Assembly: GCA_050944455.1 (NCBI GenBank)
Contig: JBMNRC010000014.1
Location: 9,562 to 73,561 of the forward strand
Origin: Anthropogastromicrobium sp050944455
Lineage (GTDB): Bacteria; Bacillota; Clostridia; Lachnospirales; Lachnospiraceae
Direction of reading: 5' to 3'
Length of the DNA: 64,000 bases
A program made the position numbers and the translations under genes. The notes below the pieces were generated by a model. That model made no database searches. It saw nothing but the letters and a program-made list of their open reading frames with translations, and was not told the origin of the DNA. Positions 18,726 to 28,627 of this stretch are shown piece after piece (position 1 is the first letter of the stretch; every line of letters begins with the position of its first letter).

Positions 18726-21560
18726 ATGGAACAGAACAGAAAGCATTTTATCAAGATACGCGGCGCGAAAGAGCACAACCTGAAAAACATCGACCTGGAC
18801 ATCCCCCGCGACGAGCTCGTCGTTCTCACCGGCCTGTCCGGGTCGGGAAAATCGACGCTTGCCTTCGACACGATCTTTGCCGAGGGACAGCGCCGGTACA
18901 TGCAGTCGCTGTCCTCCTACGCGAGACAGTTTCTGGGCCAGATGGAAAAACCCGACGTGGACAGCATCGAGGGGCTTCCGCCGGCGATTTCCATTGACCA
19001 GAAGTCGACAAACCACAACCCGCGTTCCACCGTGGGAACAGTGACCGAGATCTACGACTATCTGCGCCTTCTGTACGCGAGAGCCGGGATTCCCCACTGC
19101 CCGGTGTGCGGCCGCGAGATCCGCCGCCAGACAGTGGACCAGATGGTTGACACCGTGATGGCCCTGCCGGAGCGGACGAAAATCATGGTGATGGCGCCTG
19201 TCGTCCGCGGCAAGAAGGGCCGCCATGAAAAAGTGCTGGACCAGGCGCGGAAGAGCGGATATCTGCGCGTGCTGATCGACGGAAGCATGTACACTCTGGA
19301 CGAGGAAATCAAACTGGATAAAAACCTGCGCCACAACATCGAGGTGGTTGTGGACCGGCTGGTCGTCAAACCCGGCATCGAAAAGCGGCTTGCCGACTCC
19401 CTCGAGAATGTCATGCATCTGGCGGACGGCCTTGCGGAGGTGCAGATCGTCGACGGAAAGACGATGACTTTCTCCGAGAACTACGCCTGCCCTTACGACG
19501 GAACCTCCATCGAGGAGATTGAGCCGCGCAGTTTTTCCTTCAACAATCCGTTCGGCGCCTGCCCCGACTGCCTGGGACTTGGCTACCGGATGGAATTCGA
19601 CGAGGACCTGATCATTCCCGATAAGTCGCTGTCCATCGCGGAAGGCGCGATCCAGGCGCCCGGCTGGGTGGCTTCCAAAGACGAGGAAAGTTTCTCCGGC
19701 GCACTGCTCAAAGCCCTGTCGGAATCGTACGGATTCAGCCTCACAGCGCCGTTCAGCAGCTACAGCAAAGAAGTCCACGACATGCTGCTGTACGGCTCCG
19801 ACCGCACGGTGACCGTGCATTACCACGGCCAACACAGCGTCGGGGATTACGATATCCAGTTCGAGGGACTGTTCAACAACCTGAAAACCCGGTACCGCGA
19901 GGCTTCCGACACGGCGAAGGCGGAATACGAAACCTTCATGAAGATCACGCCGTGCCCGACCTGCCATGGGCAGAGGCTCAAGAGGAGCTCTCTCGCGGTG
20001 ACGATCGCCGGAAAAAATATCTATGAGGCGACGACGCTCTCCATCACGAAATTCTACGAATTCCTCCAGTCTGATCTGGGGATGACCGCCATGCAGCGGC
20101 AGATCGCGGATCAGATCGTGCGGGAGATCCGGTCGAGAGTGAAATTTCTGATCGACGTCGGCCTGGACTACCTGACGCTGGCGCGCAGCGCTGCAACCCT
20201 CTCAGGCGGCGAGGCCCAGCGCATCCGCCTGGCCACGCAGATCGGCTCGGGCCTGGTCGGCGTCGCCTACATCCTGGATGAACCGTCGATCGGCCTTCAC
20301 CAGCGCGACAACGACAAACTTCTGGCCAGCCTCAAACATCTGCGCGATCTCGGCAACACCGTGATCGTCGTCGAGCACGACGAGGACACCATGAGAGCAG
20401 CCGATTTTATTGTCGACATCGGACCCGGCGCCGGCGATCACGGCGGGAAGGTCGTGGCTACCGGAACCGCCGAAGAGATCATGAAGGTTCCGGAATCGGT
20501 GACCGGAAAGTATCTTTCGGGAGAATTGAAGATCCCCGTTCCGGAGACGAGGCGCAAACCTGCGGGCTGGCTGAAAATCCGCGGGGCGCGCCAGAACAAC
20601 CTGAAGAACATCGACGTGAGCATCCCGACGGGGGTATTCACCTGCGTGACCGGAGTGTCCGGCTCCGGCAAGAGCAGTCTTATCAACATGATCCTCTACC
20701 GGGCGCTGGCCCGCCAGCTCAACCGCGCGCGCACCATTCCCGGGGACTATGACCGGATCGAGGGAACGGAGCTGCTGGACAAGATCATCATGATCGACCA
20801 GTCGCCGATCGGCCGCACGCCGCGGTCCAACCCGGCGACCTACACCGGAATGTTCGACCTGATCCGCGACCTGTTCGCCTCCACCCCGGACGCGAAAATG
20901 CGGGGCTACACGAAAGGCCGTTTCAGCTTCAACGTCAAGGGCGGACGCTGCGAGGCCTGCAGCGGCGACGGAATCGTCAAAATCGAGATGAATTTCCTTC
21001 CTGATGTCTACGTGCCCTGCGAAGTCTGCCACGGAAAGCGGTACAACCGGGAAACGCTGGAAGTCCAGTACAAGGGCAAAAACATCTATGACGTGCTGGA
21101 TATGACGGTGGAGGAGGCCCTTGAGTTTTTCGCGAACGTGCCGATGATCCGCCGGAAGGTTCAGACTCTCTACGACGTGGGCCTTTCCTACATCAAACTG
21201 GGGCAGCCGGCGACCACCCTGTCGGGCGGCGAAGCGCAGCGCGTCAAGCTGGCGACAGAGCTCTCCCGCAAGAGCACCGGCCGCACGATCTACGTGATGG
21301 ATGAGCCGACCACCGGTCTTCACTTTGCCGACGTTCACAAACTGACGGAGATCCTGCAGCGCCTCACGGAGAGCGGCAACACCGTGGTCGTGATCGAGCA
21401 CAACCTTGACGTGATCAAAACGGCGGATTACATTATCGACCTCGGCCCCGAAGGCGGGGACGGCGGCGGCACGGTGATCGCGCAGGGAACGCCTGAGGAA
21501 GTGGCGCAGAATCCGCAGTCCTACACGGGACAGTATCTGAAGAAGTATCTGGAGCGATAA
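18726..21560 (+). CDS. uvrA: Excinuclease ABC subunit A
   Basis: A 944-residue UvrA. Two ABC ATPase units are visible: Walker A GLSGSGKST (about residue 37) and GVSGSGKSS (about 645), each with an LSGGEAQR signature (about 495 and 835). Zinc-binding CxxC pairs are present, including CEAC and CEVC flanking the second-unit finger (about 742-768). It scans DNA for damage and loads UvrB. ATG 18726 follows GAGAG. The next gene starts directly after its stop codon, so they form an operon. Confidence 0.98.
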   Translation: MEQNRKHFIKIRGAKEHNLKNIDLDIPRDELVVLTGLSGSGKSTLAFDTIFAEGQRRYMQSLSSYARQFLGQMEKPDVDSIEGLPPAISIDQKSTNHNPRSTVGTVTEIYDYLRLLYARAGIPHCPVCGREIRRQTVDQMVDTVMALPERTKIMVMAPVVRGKKGRHEKVLDQARKSGYLRVLIDGSMYTLDEEIKLDKNLRHNIEVVVDRLVVKPGIEKRLADSLENVMHLADGLAEVQIVDGKTMTFSENYACPYDGTSIEEIEPRSFSFNNPFGACPDCLGLGYRMEFDEDLIIPDKSLSIAEGAIQAPGWVASKDEESFSGALLKALSESYGFSLTAPFSSYSKEVHDMLLYGSDRTVTVHYHGQHSVGDYDIQFEGLFNNLKTRYREASDTAKAEYETFMKITPCPTCHGQRLKRSSLAVTIAGKNIYEATTLSITKFYEFLQSDLGMTAMQRQIADQIVREIRSRVKFLIDVGLDYLTLARSAATLSGGEAQRIRLATQIGSGLVGVAYILDEPSIGLHQRDNDKLLASLKHLRDLGNTVIVVEHDEDTMRAADFIVDIGPGAGDHGGKVVATGTAEEIMKVPESVTGKYLSGELKIPVPETRRKPAGWLKIRGARQNNLKNIDVSIPTGVFTCVTGVSGSGKSSLINMILYRALARQLNRARTIPGDYDRIEGTELLDKIIMIDQSPIGRTPRSNPATYTGMFDLIRDLFASTPDAKMRGYTKGRFSFNVKGGRCEACSGDGIVKIEMNFLPDVYVPCEVCHGKRYNRETLEVQYKGKNIYDVLDMTVEEALEFFANVPMIRRKVQTLYDVGLSYIKLGQPATTLSGGEAQRVKLATELSRKSTGRTIYVMDEPTTGLHFADVHKLTEILQRLTESGNTVVVIEHNLDVIKTADYIIDLGPEGGDGGGTVIAQGTPEEVAQNPQSYTGQYLKKYLER

Positions 21561-22778
21561 ATGATGGAAGAAAAACTGGCAGCGGTAAGACTGAGGAAAG
21601 GCGAAGGCCGCACGATCAAGGCCGGAGGAGCCTGGATTTTTGACAACGAGATCGACACGGTCGACGGGAATCCGGCGGACGGGGATCTCGTTTCGGTTGC
21701 GGATTTTGACGGCTACCCGATGGGAACCGGATTCATCAACAGCCGGTCGAAGATCCGCGTCAGGATGATGACGCGCAATCCGCAACAGGCGGTAGACCGC
21801 GCGTTTCTGGCGGAGCGCGTGAAAAACGCGATCGATTACCGCAGGCACACGACCGACATGAGCTGCTGCCGCCTGATCTTCGGCGAAGCGGATTTCCTGC
21901 CGGGGCTCGTGATCGACAAGTTTTCCGACGTCCTGGTGGTGGAATCGCTGGCGCTGGGGATCGACCGACTCAAGCCCGCGATCATCGGCGAATGCAAAAA
22001 GCAGCTGGCGGAGCTGGGCATGCCCATACGCGGGGTATACGAGCGCAGCGACGCTAAAGTGCGCCGCAAAGAAGGCATGGAACCCTCCGACGGGTTTGTC
22101 GGAGATGAATTTGACCCGATGGTCGAGATCACCGAGAACGGCGTGAAGTACCGCGTGAACGTGGCGGAAGGGCAGAAAACCGGATATTTTCTTGACCAGA
22201 AGATGAACCGGCTGGCGATCAGGCCGATGGCCGCCGGCAGCCGGGTGCTGGACTGCTTCACCCACACCGGATCCTTCGCGCTCAACGCGGCGGCGGCGGG
22301 AGCCGTGGAAGTGCTCGGCGCCGACGCCTCCGATCTCGCGATCGCCCAAGCGGAGGAGAACGCGAAGCTCAACGGGTTTGAGGACCGCGTGAAATTCCAG
22401 TGCTGCGACATCTTCGACCTGCTCCCCTCGCTGGAGCAGAAAGGGGAGAAGTACGATCTCGTGATCCTGGACCCGCCGGCTTTCACCAAATCGCGCAATT
22501 CCGTCAGAAACGCGGTGAAAGGATACCGGGAGATCAATCTGCGCGGGATGAAGCTTGTGCGCGACGGCGGTTTTCTCGCCACCTGCTCTTGTTCTCACTT
22601 CATGGATCCGGAGCTCTTCGCGAAAACGATCGGACAGGCGGCGCACGACGTCCATGTGCGTCTGCGGCAGGTCTATTTCGGGACGCAGGCGCCGGATCAC
22701 CCGATTCTGTGGACGGCAGGGGAGATGGAGTCGTATTATTTAAAATTCTACATCTTCCAGGTCTGCGCGGAGAAATAG
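21561..22778 (+). CDS. RlmI-like class I rRNA (cytosine-C5) methyltransferase
   Basis: A 405-residue protein: N-terminal PUA domain (about 1-80), an EEHI-like middle, and a Rossmann SAM-binding fold (VLDCFTHTGSF at about 230; LDPPAFTKS at about 310; then TCSCSHF, where a Cys is expected for C5 methylation). This is the RlmI/YccW family, which methylates a cytosine of 23S rRNA; the exact site cannot be inferred. ATG 21561 abuts the uvrA stop and a second ATG follows at 21564, with GGAG inside the end of uvrA. Coupling with uvrA is likely. Confidence 0.9.
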   Translation: MMEEKLAAVRLRKGEGRTIKAGGAWIFDNEIDTVDGNPADGDLVSVADFDGYPMGTGFINSRSKIRVRMMTRNPQQAVDRAFLAERVKNAIDYRRHTTDMSCCRLIFGEADFLPGLVIDKFSDVLVVESLALGIDRLKPAIIGECKKQLAELGMPIRGVYERSDAKVRRKEGMEPSDGFVGDEFDPMVEITENGVKYRVNVAEGQKTGYFLDQKMNRLAIRPMAAGSRVLDCFTHTGSFALNAAAAGAVEVLGADASDLAIAQAEENAKLNGFEDRVKFQCCDIFDLLPSLEQKGEKYDLVILDPPAFTKSRNSVRNAVKGYREINLRGMKLVRDGGFLATCSCSHFMDPELFAKTIGQAAHDVHVRLRQVYFGTQAPDHPILWTAGEMESYYLKFYIFQVCAEK

Positions 22779-22861
22779 CAGGAAATAAGCCAGTATACGA
22801 AGGATTACCTTCGGTATTTAACCCAAAATTTATCCAATTCAAATGCGTTTGACGAATAATG

Positions 22862-22907
22862 GGGCTGCTGTCCCGGAACCTGAAAAATGGGAGCCGGGCG
22901 GCAGCCC
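22862..22907 (+). terminator. Hairpin after the uvrA operon
   Basis: GGGCTGC (22862-22868) pairs with GCAGCCC (22901-22907), and CCCGG (22872-22876) with CCGGG (22894-22898). The tail TTCGTTTAT is a weak U-tract, so the function as a terminator is tentative. Confidence 0.5.
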
Positions 22908-23075
22908 TTCGTTTATCCCGTGGCTTACGTTCGACAAAACCCGGTTTGACAGGCCGGCGGGCGGTGAATTATGATATTCGCAGCAGAATCATAAAAGATG
23001 AATGGGCTTTGCCGCGGAGCGGGCAGAAGCAGAACGGCAGAAACCTGCCTGCGGTGAGGCCGGAAAGTCAGACAG

Positions 23076-24863
23076 ATGGACGGAAAAAGAAAATTCAGGC
23101 GGCTCCGGGACCGCAGCATCCTCGGGCAGTACACCGCAATCGCGGTGATTGCCGCGGTACTGCTGATCAGTTCGTTTCTGGTCACCAATCATATCGCGGA
23201 ACAATCCCTGCATTCCGACTACATGAGCATGAACGACAGCCTGTTCGAGCAGATGTCGGTCAACCTGCAGAATTCGGTGGACAACGTCACCGAAATCGCG
23301 CAGAGCATCAGCCAGAACGTGCTGATCGCGCATTACATCGAGGACGGCACGCTGTCTGGGAGATCGGATGTTCTCTCGGACGTCCGGGTCAACCTGCAAA
23401 GTTTCAGGTCCATCCAGGAAAAAATCGCCCAGATCGTCATCTATGACGGCCAGGACCAGCCGATCGCGAACGTCGGCGGGATCTTTATGGACCAGGTGTT
23501 TGAAAGCTCGTCCTTCAAAACCCGGTATTACGCTCCGGTGGAGGTCGACGGAACCGGGTATTTTGCCCTGTCCTTCCCGATTCTGGACAACGAAGACAAT
23601 TCGACGCAGATGACGCGCAAAGTCGGTTCCGGGAATCTGCTGGTGGAGATGGACCTGCTGTCGGCCGGCATTTCGGATTCCCTCCCGACATCGGACTCTT
23701 GGTTTGCCCTGCTGGGCACGGACGGCGCGGTCATCATCCAGGCGGGCGTCATTCCTGAAGATTTTTCCGGCTCGGTCGATACTATTGATCACGACTGGTT
23801 CAATGTCTATCAGTCTGTCATCTCCGGGCCGGGCTGGCGCGCGGTTCTCGCGGTGCCCAAACAGACGCAGTACGCTGGGCTGAATTCGCTCCAGCACATC
23901 AATCTTTTCAGCTACGCGGTGCTCAGCGGATGCCTGCTTCTGATCATCCTGCTGCTGTATTTTCAGGTTCTCCGGCCTATCCGCTCGGCGGCGGAGTTCA
24001 TGTCCTACTACGCGACGCATCCGGAGAGCAAAAGCCGGATGCAGCAGACGTCATCAAATGAGATCGGCATACTGACAGTCAATCTCAACCACATGCTGGA
24101 TGAGATCGAGCGGCTGACTGCGGAAAACATCCATGCCAGGGAGCAGATCCTGCAGACGAGGTCGGAGCTTCTGGAACTGGACTACCGCAAGAAGCAGACG
24201 GAACTGCTGGCGTACCGCAACCAGATCAATCCGCATTTCCTGTACAATACTTTTGAGTGTATCCGCGGGATGGCTCTTTATTACAACGTCGGTGAGATCG
24301 CCAAGCTTACCGAAGCGCTGTCCAGATTTTTCCGGTACAGCGTCCAGGGGAAAGGCTACACCTGCATTTCGGAGATCATCGACCATATCCGGGATTACGC
24401 GGAAATCATCGGCTACCGCTTTATGAACCGATACCGGATCGGGGTTTCGGTGGATCCGAATCTGTTAGAGTGCAATTTTCCGAAGATGATCCTTCAGCCG
24501 CTGGTGGAAAACGCCGTTTTCCACGGATGCGAACCGGCAGGCAGAGATGCTGAGATCTCGGTTTCCATTCAGGAGAAAGCCGGGCAGATCCACCTGGAAG
24601 TCAGGGATAACGGATGCGGAATGACGCAGGAACAGCTTGCGCTGCTGCGGGACAAACTGGATGAATACCGTCGGACCAACCTGCTGCCGAACACAAAACA
24701 CGGCATCGGAATGCTGAATGTCTATCGGAGGCTTCTTCTGTTCTACGGGGATCAGGTGAAGTTTGACATCTCCAGCAAAGAAGGGGAAGGTACCGTGATC
24801 ACTGTTGAGGTTCCCGCGGCCATGTCCATGGAGGAAAAGGATGAGGACAGTGTTTTTTGTTGA
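23076..24863 (+). CDS. YesM-type sensor histidine kinase
   Basis: A 595-residue kinase: membrane helix 1 (about 20-42), an extracellular Cache-like sensor (about 43-280), helix 2 (about 284-305), HAMP linker, then a His_kinase domain (PF06580) with QINPHFLYN (phospho-His about 388) and an ATPase domain with LVENAVFHG and NGCGMT. YesM kinases sense extracellular carbohydrates or peptides and pair with AraC-type YesN regulators. The regulator gene overlaps its 3' end by 23 bp, and sugar-importer genes follow, so a carbohydrate signal is likely. Confidence 0.92.
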   Translation: MDGKRKFRRLRDRSILGQYTAIAVIAAVLLISSFLVTNHIAEQSLHSDYMSMNDSLFEQMSVNLQNSVDNVTEIAQSISQNVLIAHYIEDGTLSGRSDVLSDVRVNLQSFRSIQEKIAQIVIYDGQDQPIANVGGIFMDQVFESSSFKTRYYAPVEVDGTGYFALSFPILDNEDNSTQMTRKVGSGNLLVEMDLLSAGISDSLPTSDSWFALLGTDGAVIIQAGVIPEDFSGSVDTIDHDWFNVYQSVISGPGWRAVLAVPKQTQYAGLNSLQHINLFSYAVLSGCLLLIILLLYFQVLRPIRSAAEFMSYYATHPESKSRMQQTSSNEIGILTVNLNHMLDEIERLTAENIHAREQILQTRSELLELDYRKKQTELLAYRNQINPHFLYNTFECIRGMALYYNVGEIAKLTEALSRFFRYSVQGKGYTCISEIIDHIRDYAEIIGYRFMNRYRIGVSVDPNLLECNFPKMILQPLVENAVFHGCEPAGRDAEISVSIQEKAGQIHLEVRDNGCGMTQEQLALLRDKLDEYRRTNLLPNTKHGIGMLNVYRRLLLFYGDQVKFDISSKEGEGTVITVEVPAAMSMEEKDEDSVFC

Positions 24864-25656
24864 CGACGAACCCTGGGCGCTGATCGGGCTGGAAAGGCTG
24901 ATTGACTGGAAACAGTACGGCTTCGAGATCTGCGGAAGCGCGACGAACGGCGCCAAAGCGTGGGATGAAATCGTGGCGATGCGGCCCGATGTGATCTTTA
25001 CGGATATCCGGATGCCCGGCCTTTCGGGGCTGGAACTGCTCAGGCGGATCCATGTTTCCGGCCTTTCATGCACGGTTGTGATGATCAGCGGGTACGCGGA
25101 ATTTGAGTATGCCCGGGAAGCGGTGAGATACGGGGCGTTCGATTATCTGGTAAAACAGGTGCAGACCGCCGACCTGACCGACTGCCTCAAACGGATTAAT
25201 AAAATGCTCGACCTCCGCGAGGGACTCGCCGGCAGTGAGGATAAAACCACGGACAGCTCCGGAGAAACAGCTCAGGAGACGGGGAAAGAAATCACTTTTT
25301 TCCATTCCGGCAGTTCCGCGTCGGTCAGGGCGCTGATCGCGGATATCAACCAGCATTACCGCAGTCCGATGACGGTGGGGGAGTACGCGCAGAAACTCGG
25401 AATCAGCCAGGGACATCTGAGCGAACTGATCAAAAAAGAAACCGGACACACCTATTCGGAGCTGCTGCAGAAAAGGCGGATCGAGAAAGCGAAGGAACTG
25501 CTGGCCAATACGGACCAGACGGTGTACAAGATCGCGGAGGAAACCGGTTTCTGCGATTACTACTATTTCGCGAAGTCGTTTCGGAAGGCGACGGGACAGA
25601 CGCCGACGGAATTCCGGAAGAAAAACCATCCGGAATCAGGTGACGAAGTAAGCTGA
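24841..25656 (+). CDS. YesN-type response regulator with AraC DNA-binding domain
   Basis: A 271-residue protein. The receiver domain (1-120) has VDDEPW, phospho-acceptor Asp55 in FTDIRMP and YLVKQ with the conserved Lys. A linker with many Glu/Thr/Ser leads to two AraC helix-turn-helix units (about 170-265, with YAQKLGISQGHLS and IAEETGFCDYYYFAKSF). The start ATG 24841 lies within the kinase gene after GGAGG, giving translational coupling. It probably activates the importer and glycosidase genes that start 330 bp downstream. Confidence 0.93.
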   Translation: MRTVFFVDDEPWALIGLERLIDWKQYGFEICGSATNGAKAWDEIVAMRPDVIFTDIRMPGLSGLELLRRIHVSGLSCTVVMISGYAEFEYAREAVRYGAFDYLVKQVQTADLTDCLKRINKMLDLREGLAGSEDKTTDSSGETAQETGKEITFFHSGSSASVRALIADINQHYRSPMTVGEYAQKLGISQGHLSELIKKETGHTYSELLQKRRIEKAKELLANTDQTVYKIAEETGFCDYYYFAKSFRKATGQTPTEFRKKNHPESGDEVS

Positions 25657-25683
25657 GACAGAAGTTAAGTCACTGACACAGAC

Positions 25684-25768
25684 CGGAGGACAATTCAATC
25701 CGGCAAAAAACCATTGAACCGGGCCAGGAGACAATTCATTCCAGCGGAGAAGCCATTGAGAAACCGTT
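25684..25768 (+). repeat. Two-copy degenerate repeat, 41-bp period
   Basis: Copies beginning near 25684 and 25725 share GACAATTCA(A/T)TCC and CCATTGA at the same spacing. They lie in the 333-bp gap before the binding-protein gene, in which I see no convincing promoter apart from an AT-rich stretch at 25870-25937. Confidence 0.6.
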
Positions 25769-25989
25769 GACACGGAAAAGATAAGATGGCGCAAAGAAAA
25801 CGGTAATCTGGCACAACAATCCGGCCGGACAGCGCGTGAATTTCCCACGAAAATGCCATAAATCTGCCGGCAGAAAATAATTTACCATAAAAATTGAAAA
25901 ATTATCCATCCTACTCCCTGAAGATGTTGGTTAAAATGATGACAGCAATTCCGGAACGGGGGTTCCGGCACATCTGAAAGGAGAGGATT

Positions 25990-27642
25990 ATGAGAAAGAA
26001 AGTCGCATTGTCACTGGTCCTGGCCGGCACTATGGCTGCAGGGCTGTGTGCCGCGCCGGTCATGGCCTCGGATGAGACCGCGGCGTCTGACGGTGAGGTC
26101 ACCGAAATCTACTGGTTTTCCGACGTATCCGGCTACGGGCCGGCTAACTGGGAGGACGGCGTAAATTCGGCCGCCTGGGATTATGCCGCTTCCGAGTTCG
26201 GCATCACATTCAACCTTGAGCAGCCGCCGACAGACGCGACGACCAAACTGGGGCTGATGATTGCCACCGGGGATATCCCGGACCTGATTTCCGTCACGGA
26301 CAGCACCAGCATCCAGAACCTGATCGAGGCCGGCGACGTCTGGGACCTCCAGGAATTCTTCGAGACCTACGATCCGGATTCCCCGATGATCAACGGCTCC
26401 TACCCGGAGGACGAAAAACAGGCGCTGATCAATATGTACGGCGGCTGGTACAGCCTCTCCTCGCACATCGAGACGCCGGACAACCGCGAGATTTACCCGC
26501 CGGATGACGAGTGCTGGGTTGACGTCGTTGAAAAGGGCAGCAATTCCTGCATCATGTTCAACAAAGACATCATGGATGAACTGGGAATCACCGAGGAGGA
26601 TGTCTCGACCGAGCAGGGATTTTATGACGCCTGCCAGAAGGTAAAGGATTCCGGCCTCACCAATGAAGCGGGCGATTCCGTACTGCCTCTGGTTCTGCAA
26701 TGCAATTTATGGATTGGTGGATCTCTTGACTCGATCATCGCCTGGAACTTCGGCGCTTCCCCGGTCGACGCGGACGGCAATTATCAGCATTATGAACTCA
26801 GCGGCGGATACAAGAACGCGCTCAAGTTCGTCAACAACTGCATTCAGAACGGTTACCTGGACGTCAATATCCTGACCCTGGACGAGACGGCCCTGAAGAC
26901 CTATCTGGAGAACGACCGCGTATTCTGCTGGATCGGCAATCAGGCACAGATCGACAAGACGAATACATCGTGGGTCAGCTACGGCGCCATCACCCCGGAG
27001 AACGGGGCGCAGGGCGTGCTGCCGATCAACCAGTCCGCCGGTACCGGCTGGATTCAGACCCTTGTTTCCAAGGACTGCGCGGATCCTGAGGGCCTTGCTC
27101 AGTTCCTCGGCTGGATTCTCAGCGAGGACGGCCTGGAGATGAACTATTACGGCATCGAGGGCGAAGACTACACGAAAGATGAAAATGGAATCATCACAAA
27201 AACCGATTCCTTCGTCGACAAGATGCTGTGGGCGTTCGCGAGCACCTCTTACGAGAGGCACACCGAGCCGGTTCCGGATCCCACATCCAACCGCGGCGTG
27301 GAGATTCAGCTGATGCCCGCTTTCGGAAAAGAGGAGACCACCTACATCTATGATTCCTCGCTGATCAACTTCCCGGACAATGTCATCGAGGCGTCCAGCG
27401 ATCTCGGAATCGCGGAAGGACAGGTTGAAAGCTATCTGGAATCCCAGAAGGCCAAGATCGTTACCGCGGCGTCAGATGAAGAGTTTGAAACCGAGTACAA
27501 CAACATGATTTCGACGCTCGAGGATTACGGCATCGCGGATATCGACGCGGCTTACAATGAGGTTTACCAGCAGAACTGCGAAAACACAGCCGGGCGGGAT
27601 TCTTCTGCCCGTTTTTCCGTATCCGATGGCATGATCCGATAA
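25990..27642 (+). CDS. Extracellular solute-binding protein of a CUT1/LplA-type sugar importer
   Basis: A 550-residue secreted protein. It has a Sec signal peptide (charged start, hydrophobic core, cleavage near VMA-SDE) but no lipobox at a usable position, which is unusual for a Gram-positive binding protein that must be tethered. The mature part resembles the LplA-type family (IATGDIPDLI early, WILSEDGLEMNYYG late). The last 22 residues (after QQNCE) are encoded by DNA that also forms a terminator hairpin, so the natural C-terminus may have been lost. A strong ribosome binding site (AAAGGAGAGG) precedes ATG 25990. It binds an oligosaccharide for the two permeases that follow. Confidence 0.87.
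   Translation: MRKKVALSLVLAGTMAAGLCAAPVMASDETAASDGEVTEIYWFSDVSGYGPANWEDGVNSAAWDYAASEFGITFNLEQPPTDATTKLGLMIATGDIPDLISVTDSTSIQNLIEAGDVWDLQEFFETYDPDSPMINGSYPEDEKQALINMYGGWYSLSSHIETPDNREIYPPDDECWVDVVEKGSNSCIMFNKDIMDELGITEEDVSTEQGFYDACQKVKDSGLTNEAGDSVLPLVLQCNLWIGGSLDSIIAWNFGASPVDADGNYQHYELSGGYKNALKFVNNCIQNGYLDVNILTLDETALKTYLENDRVFCWIGNQAQIDKTNTSWVSYGAITPENGAQGVLPINQSAGTGWIQTLVSKDCADPEGLAQFLGWILSEDGLEMNYYGIEGEDYTKDENGIITKTDSFVDKMLWAFASTSYERHTEPVPDPTSNRGVEIQLMPAFGKEETTYIYDSSLINFPDNVIEASSDLGIAEGQVESYLESQKAKIVTAASDEEFETEYNNMISTLEDYGIADIDAAYNEVYQQNCENTAGRDSSARFSVSDGMIR
27591..27616 (+). terminator. Attenuator-like hairpin inside the 3' end of the binding-protein gene
   Basis: CGGGC (27591-27595) pairs with GCCCG (27607-27611), with wobble pairs extending the stem, followed by TTTTT (27612-27616). 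Such hairpins between binding-protein and permease genes lower permease expression. Here it lies before, not after, the annotated stop. Confidence 0.65.
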
Positions 27643-27675
27643 CATTACCGCGAAAATTTTCAGAGGTCTGACGTG

Positions 27676-28614
27676 ATGAAAGCAAAAAAGAATTACAGGC
27701 TTGGCAGGGATCGTTCCACCCAGATCCAGCTCCACACGCTGATGCTGCCCGGAACCGTCTCCATGATTCTGTTCAACCTGATTCCCCTGTTCGGGCTGAT
27801 CCTGGCCTTCAAAAACTACAAGGTCACTCAGGGAATCATCGGAATTTTTACCAGCCCCTGGTACGGATTCCAGAATTTCAAGATCATTTTCGGCAACCAT
27901 GATTTCTTCAGAATGCTGGTGAATACGCTTGGAATCAACCTGATCGGGAACCTGGTCAATATTCCCGCGGCAATCATTTTTGCCCTGTTTATCAATGAGA
28001 TCATCAATCCGCATTTCAAGCGCGCTGTCCAGACGCTGACCTATATGCCGCATTTCATTTCCTGGGTTGTGTACGGCGGCGTCGTTATCACTATGCTCAG
28101 CTCGGACGGGGCGGTCAACGCGATCCTGATGAAACTGGGACTGCTGAAAGAGCCTGTGGTATTCATGGCAGACCCATCCTACTTCTGGGGAATTGCCATC
28201 GTGGCGAATCTCCTGAAGGAACTGGGATGGAGCACCATCCTTTATACCGCCGCGATCGCCGGGGTGGACCAGGAACTGTACGAGGCCGCCTCGATCGACG
28301 GGGCAGGGAGATTCAAGAAAATGATCTATGTGACGATCCCCTGCATCCGCGGAACCATCATGATCATGATCATTTTCGCGGTCGCCGGCATCCTGAACAA
28401 CAACTTCGACCAGATTTACGTCCTGCAGAACTCGTTCAACCTGGAACGCAGCGAAGTCATCGACACCTATATTTACAAGATCGGCCTTCAGCAGCTGCAG
28501 TTCGGTATGGCAGCGGCGGTCAACGTTACCAAATCCTTCTTCTCGCTCGCTCTGCTGATGGGAGCAAACTTCATTACAAAGAAGCTGTCCGGCGGGGAAG
28601 GCGGACTGTTCTGA
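27676..28614 (+). CDS. Sugar ABC importer permease, LplB/YtcO type
   Basis: A protein of 312 residues and six membrane helices. The cytoplasmic EAA loop reads ELYEAASIDGAGRFKKMIYVTIP, the site that contacts the ATPase. The DRSTQIQLHTLMLPG start is typical of LplB-like permeases. AGAGGT lies 8 bp before ATG 27676; GTG 27673 is an alternative start. It forms the channel with the next gene product. Confidence 0.93.
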   Translation: MKAKKNYRLGRDRSTQIQLHTLMLPGTVSMILFNLIPLFGLILAFKNYKVTQGIIGIFTSPWYGFQNFKIIFGNHDFFRMLVNTLGINLIGNLVNIPAAIIFALFINEIINPHFKRAVQTLTYMPHFISWVVYGGVVITMLSSDGAVNAILMKLGLLKEPVVFMADPSYFWGIAIVANLLKELGWSTILYTAAIAGVDQELYEAASIDGAGRFKKMIYVTIPCIRGTIMIMIIFAVAGILNNNFDQIYVLQNSFNLERSEVIDTYIYKIGLQQLQFGMAAAVNVTKSFFSLALLMGANFITKKLSGGEGGLF

Positions 28615-28627
28615 GGAGGCGGATGAG

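Noticed and set aside
20202..22700. 832-codon minus-strand open frame opposite uvrA and the methyltransferase gene
   Set aside because: It spans two real genes on the other strand, has no ribosome binding site and no recognisable domain.
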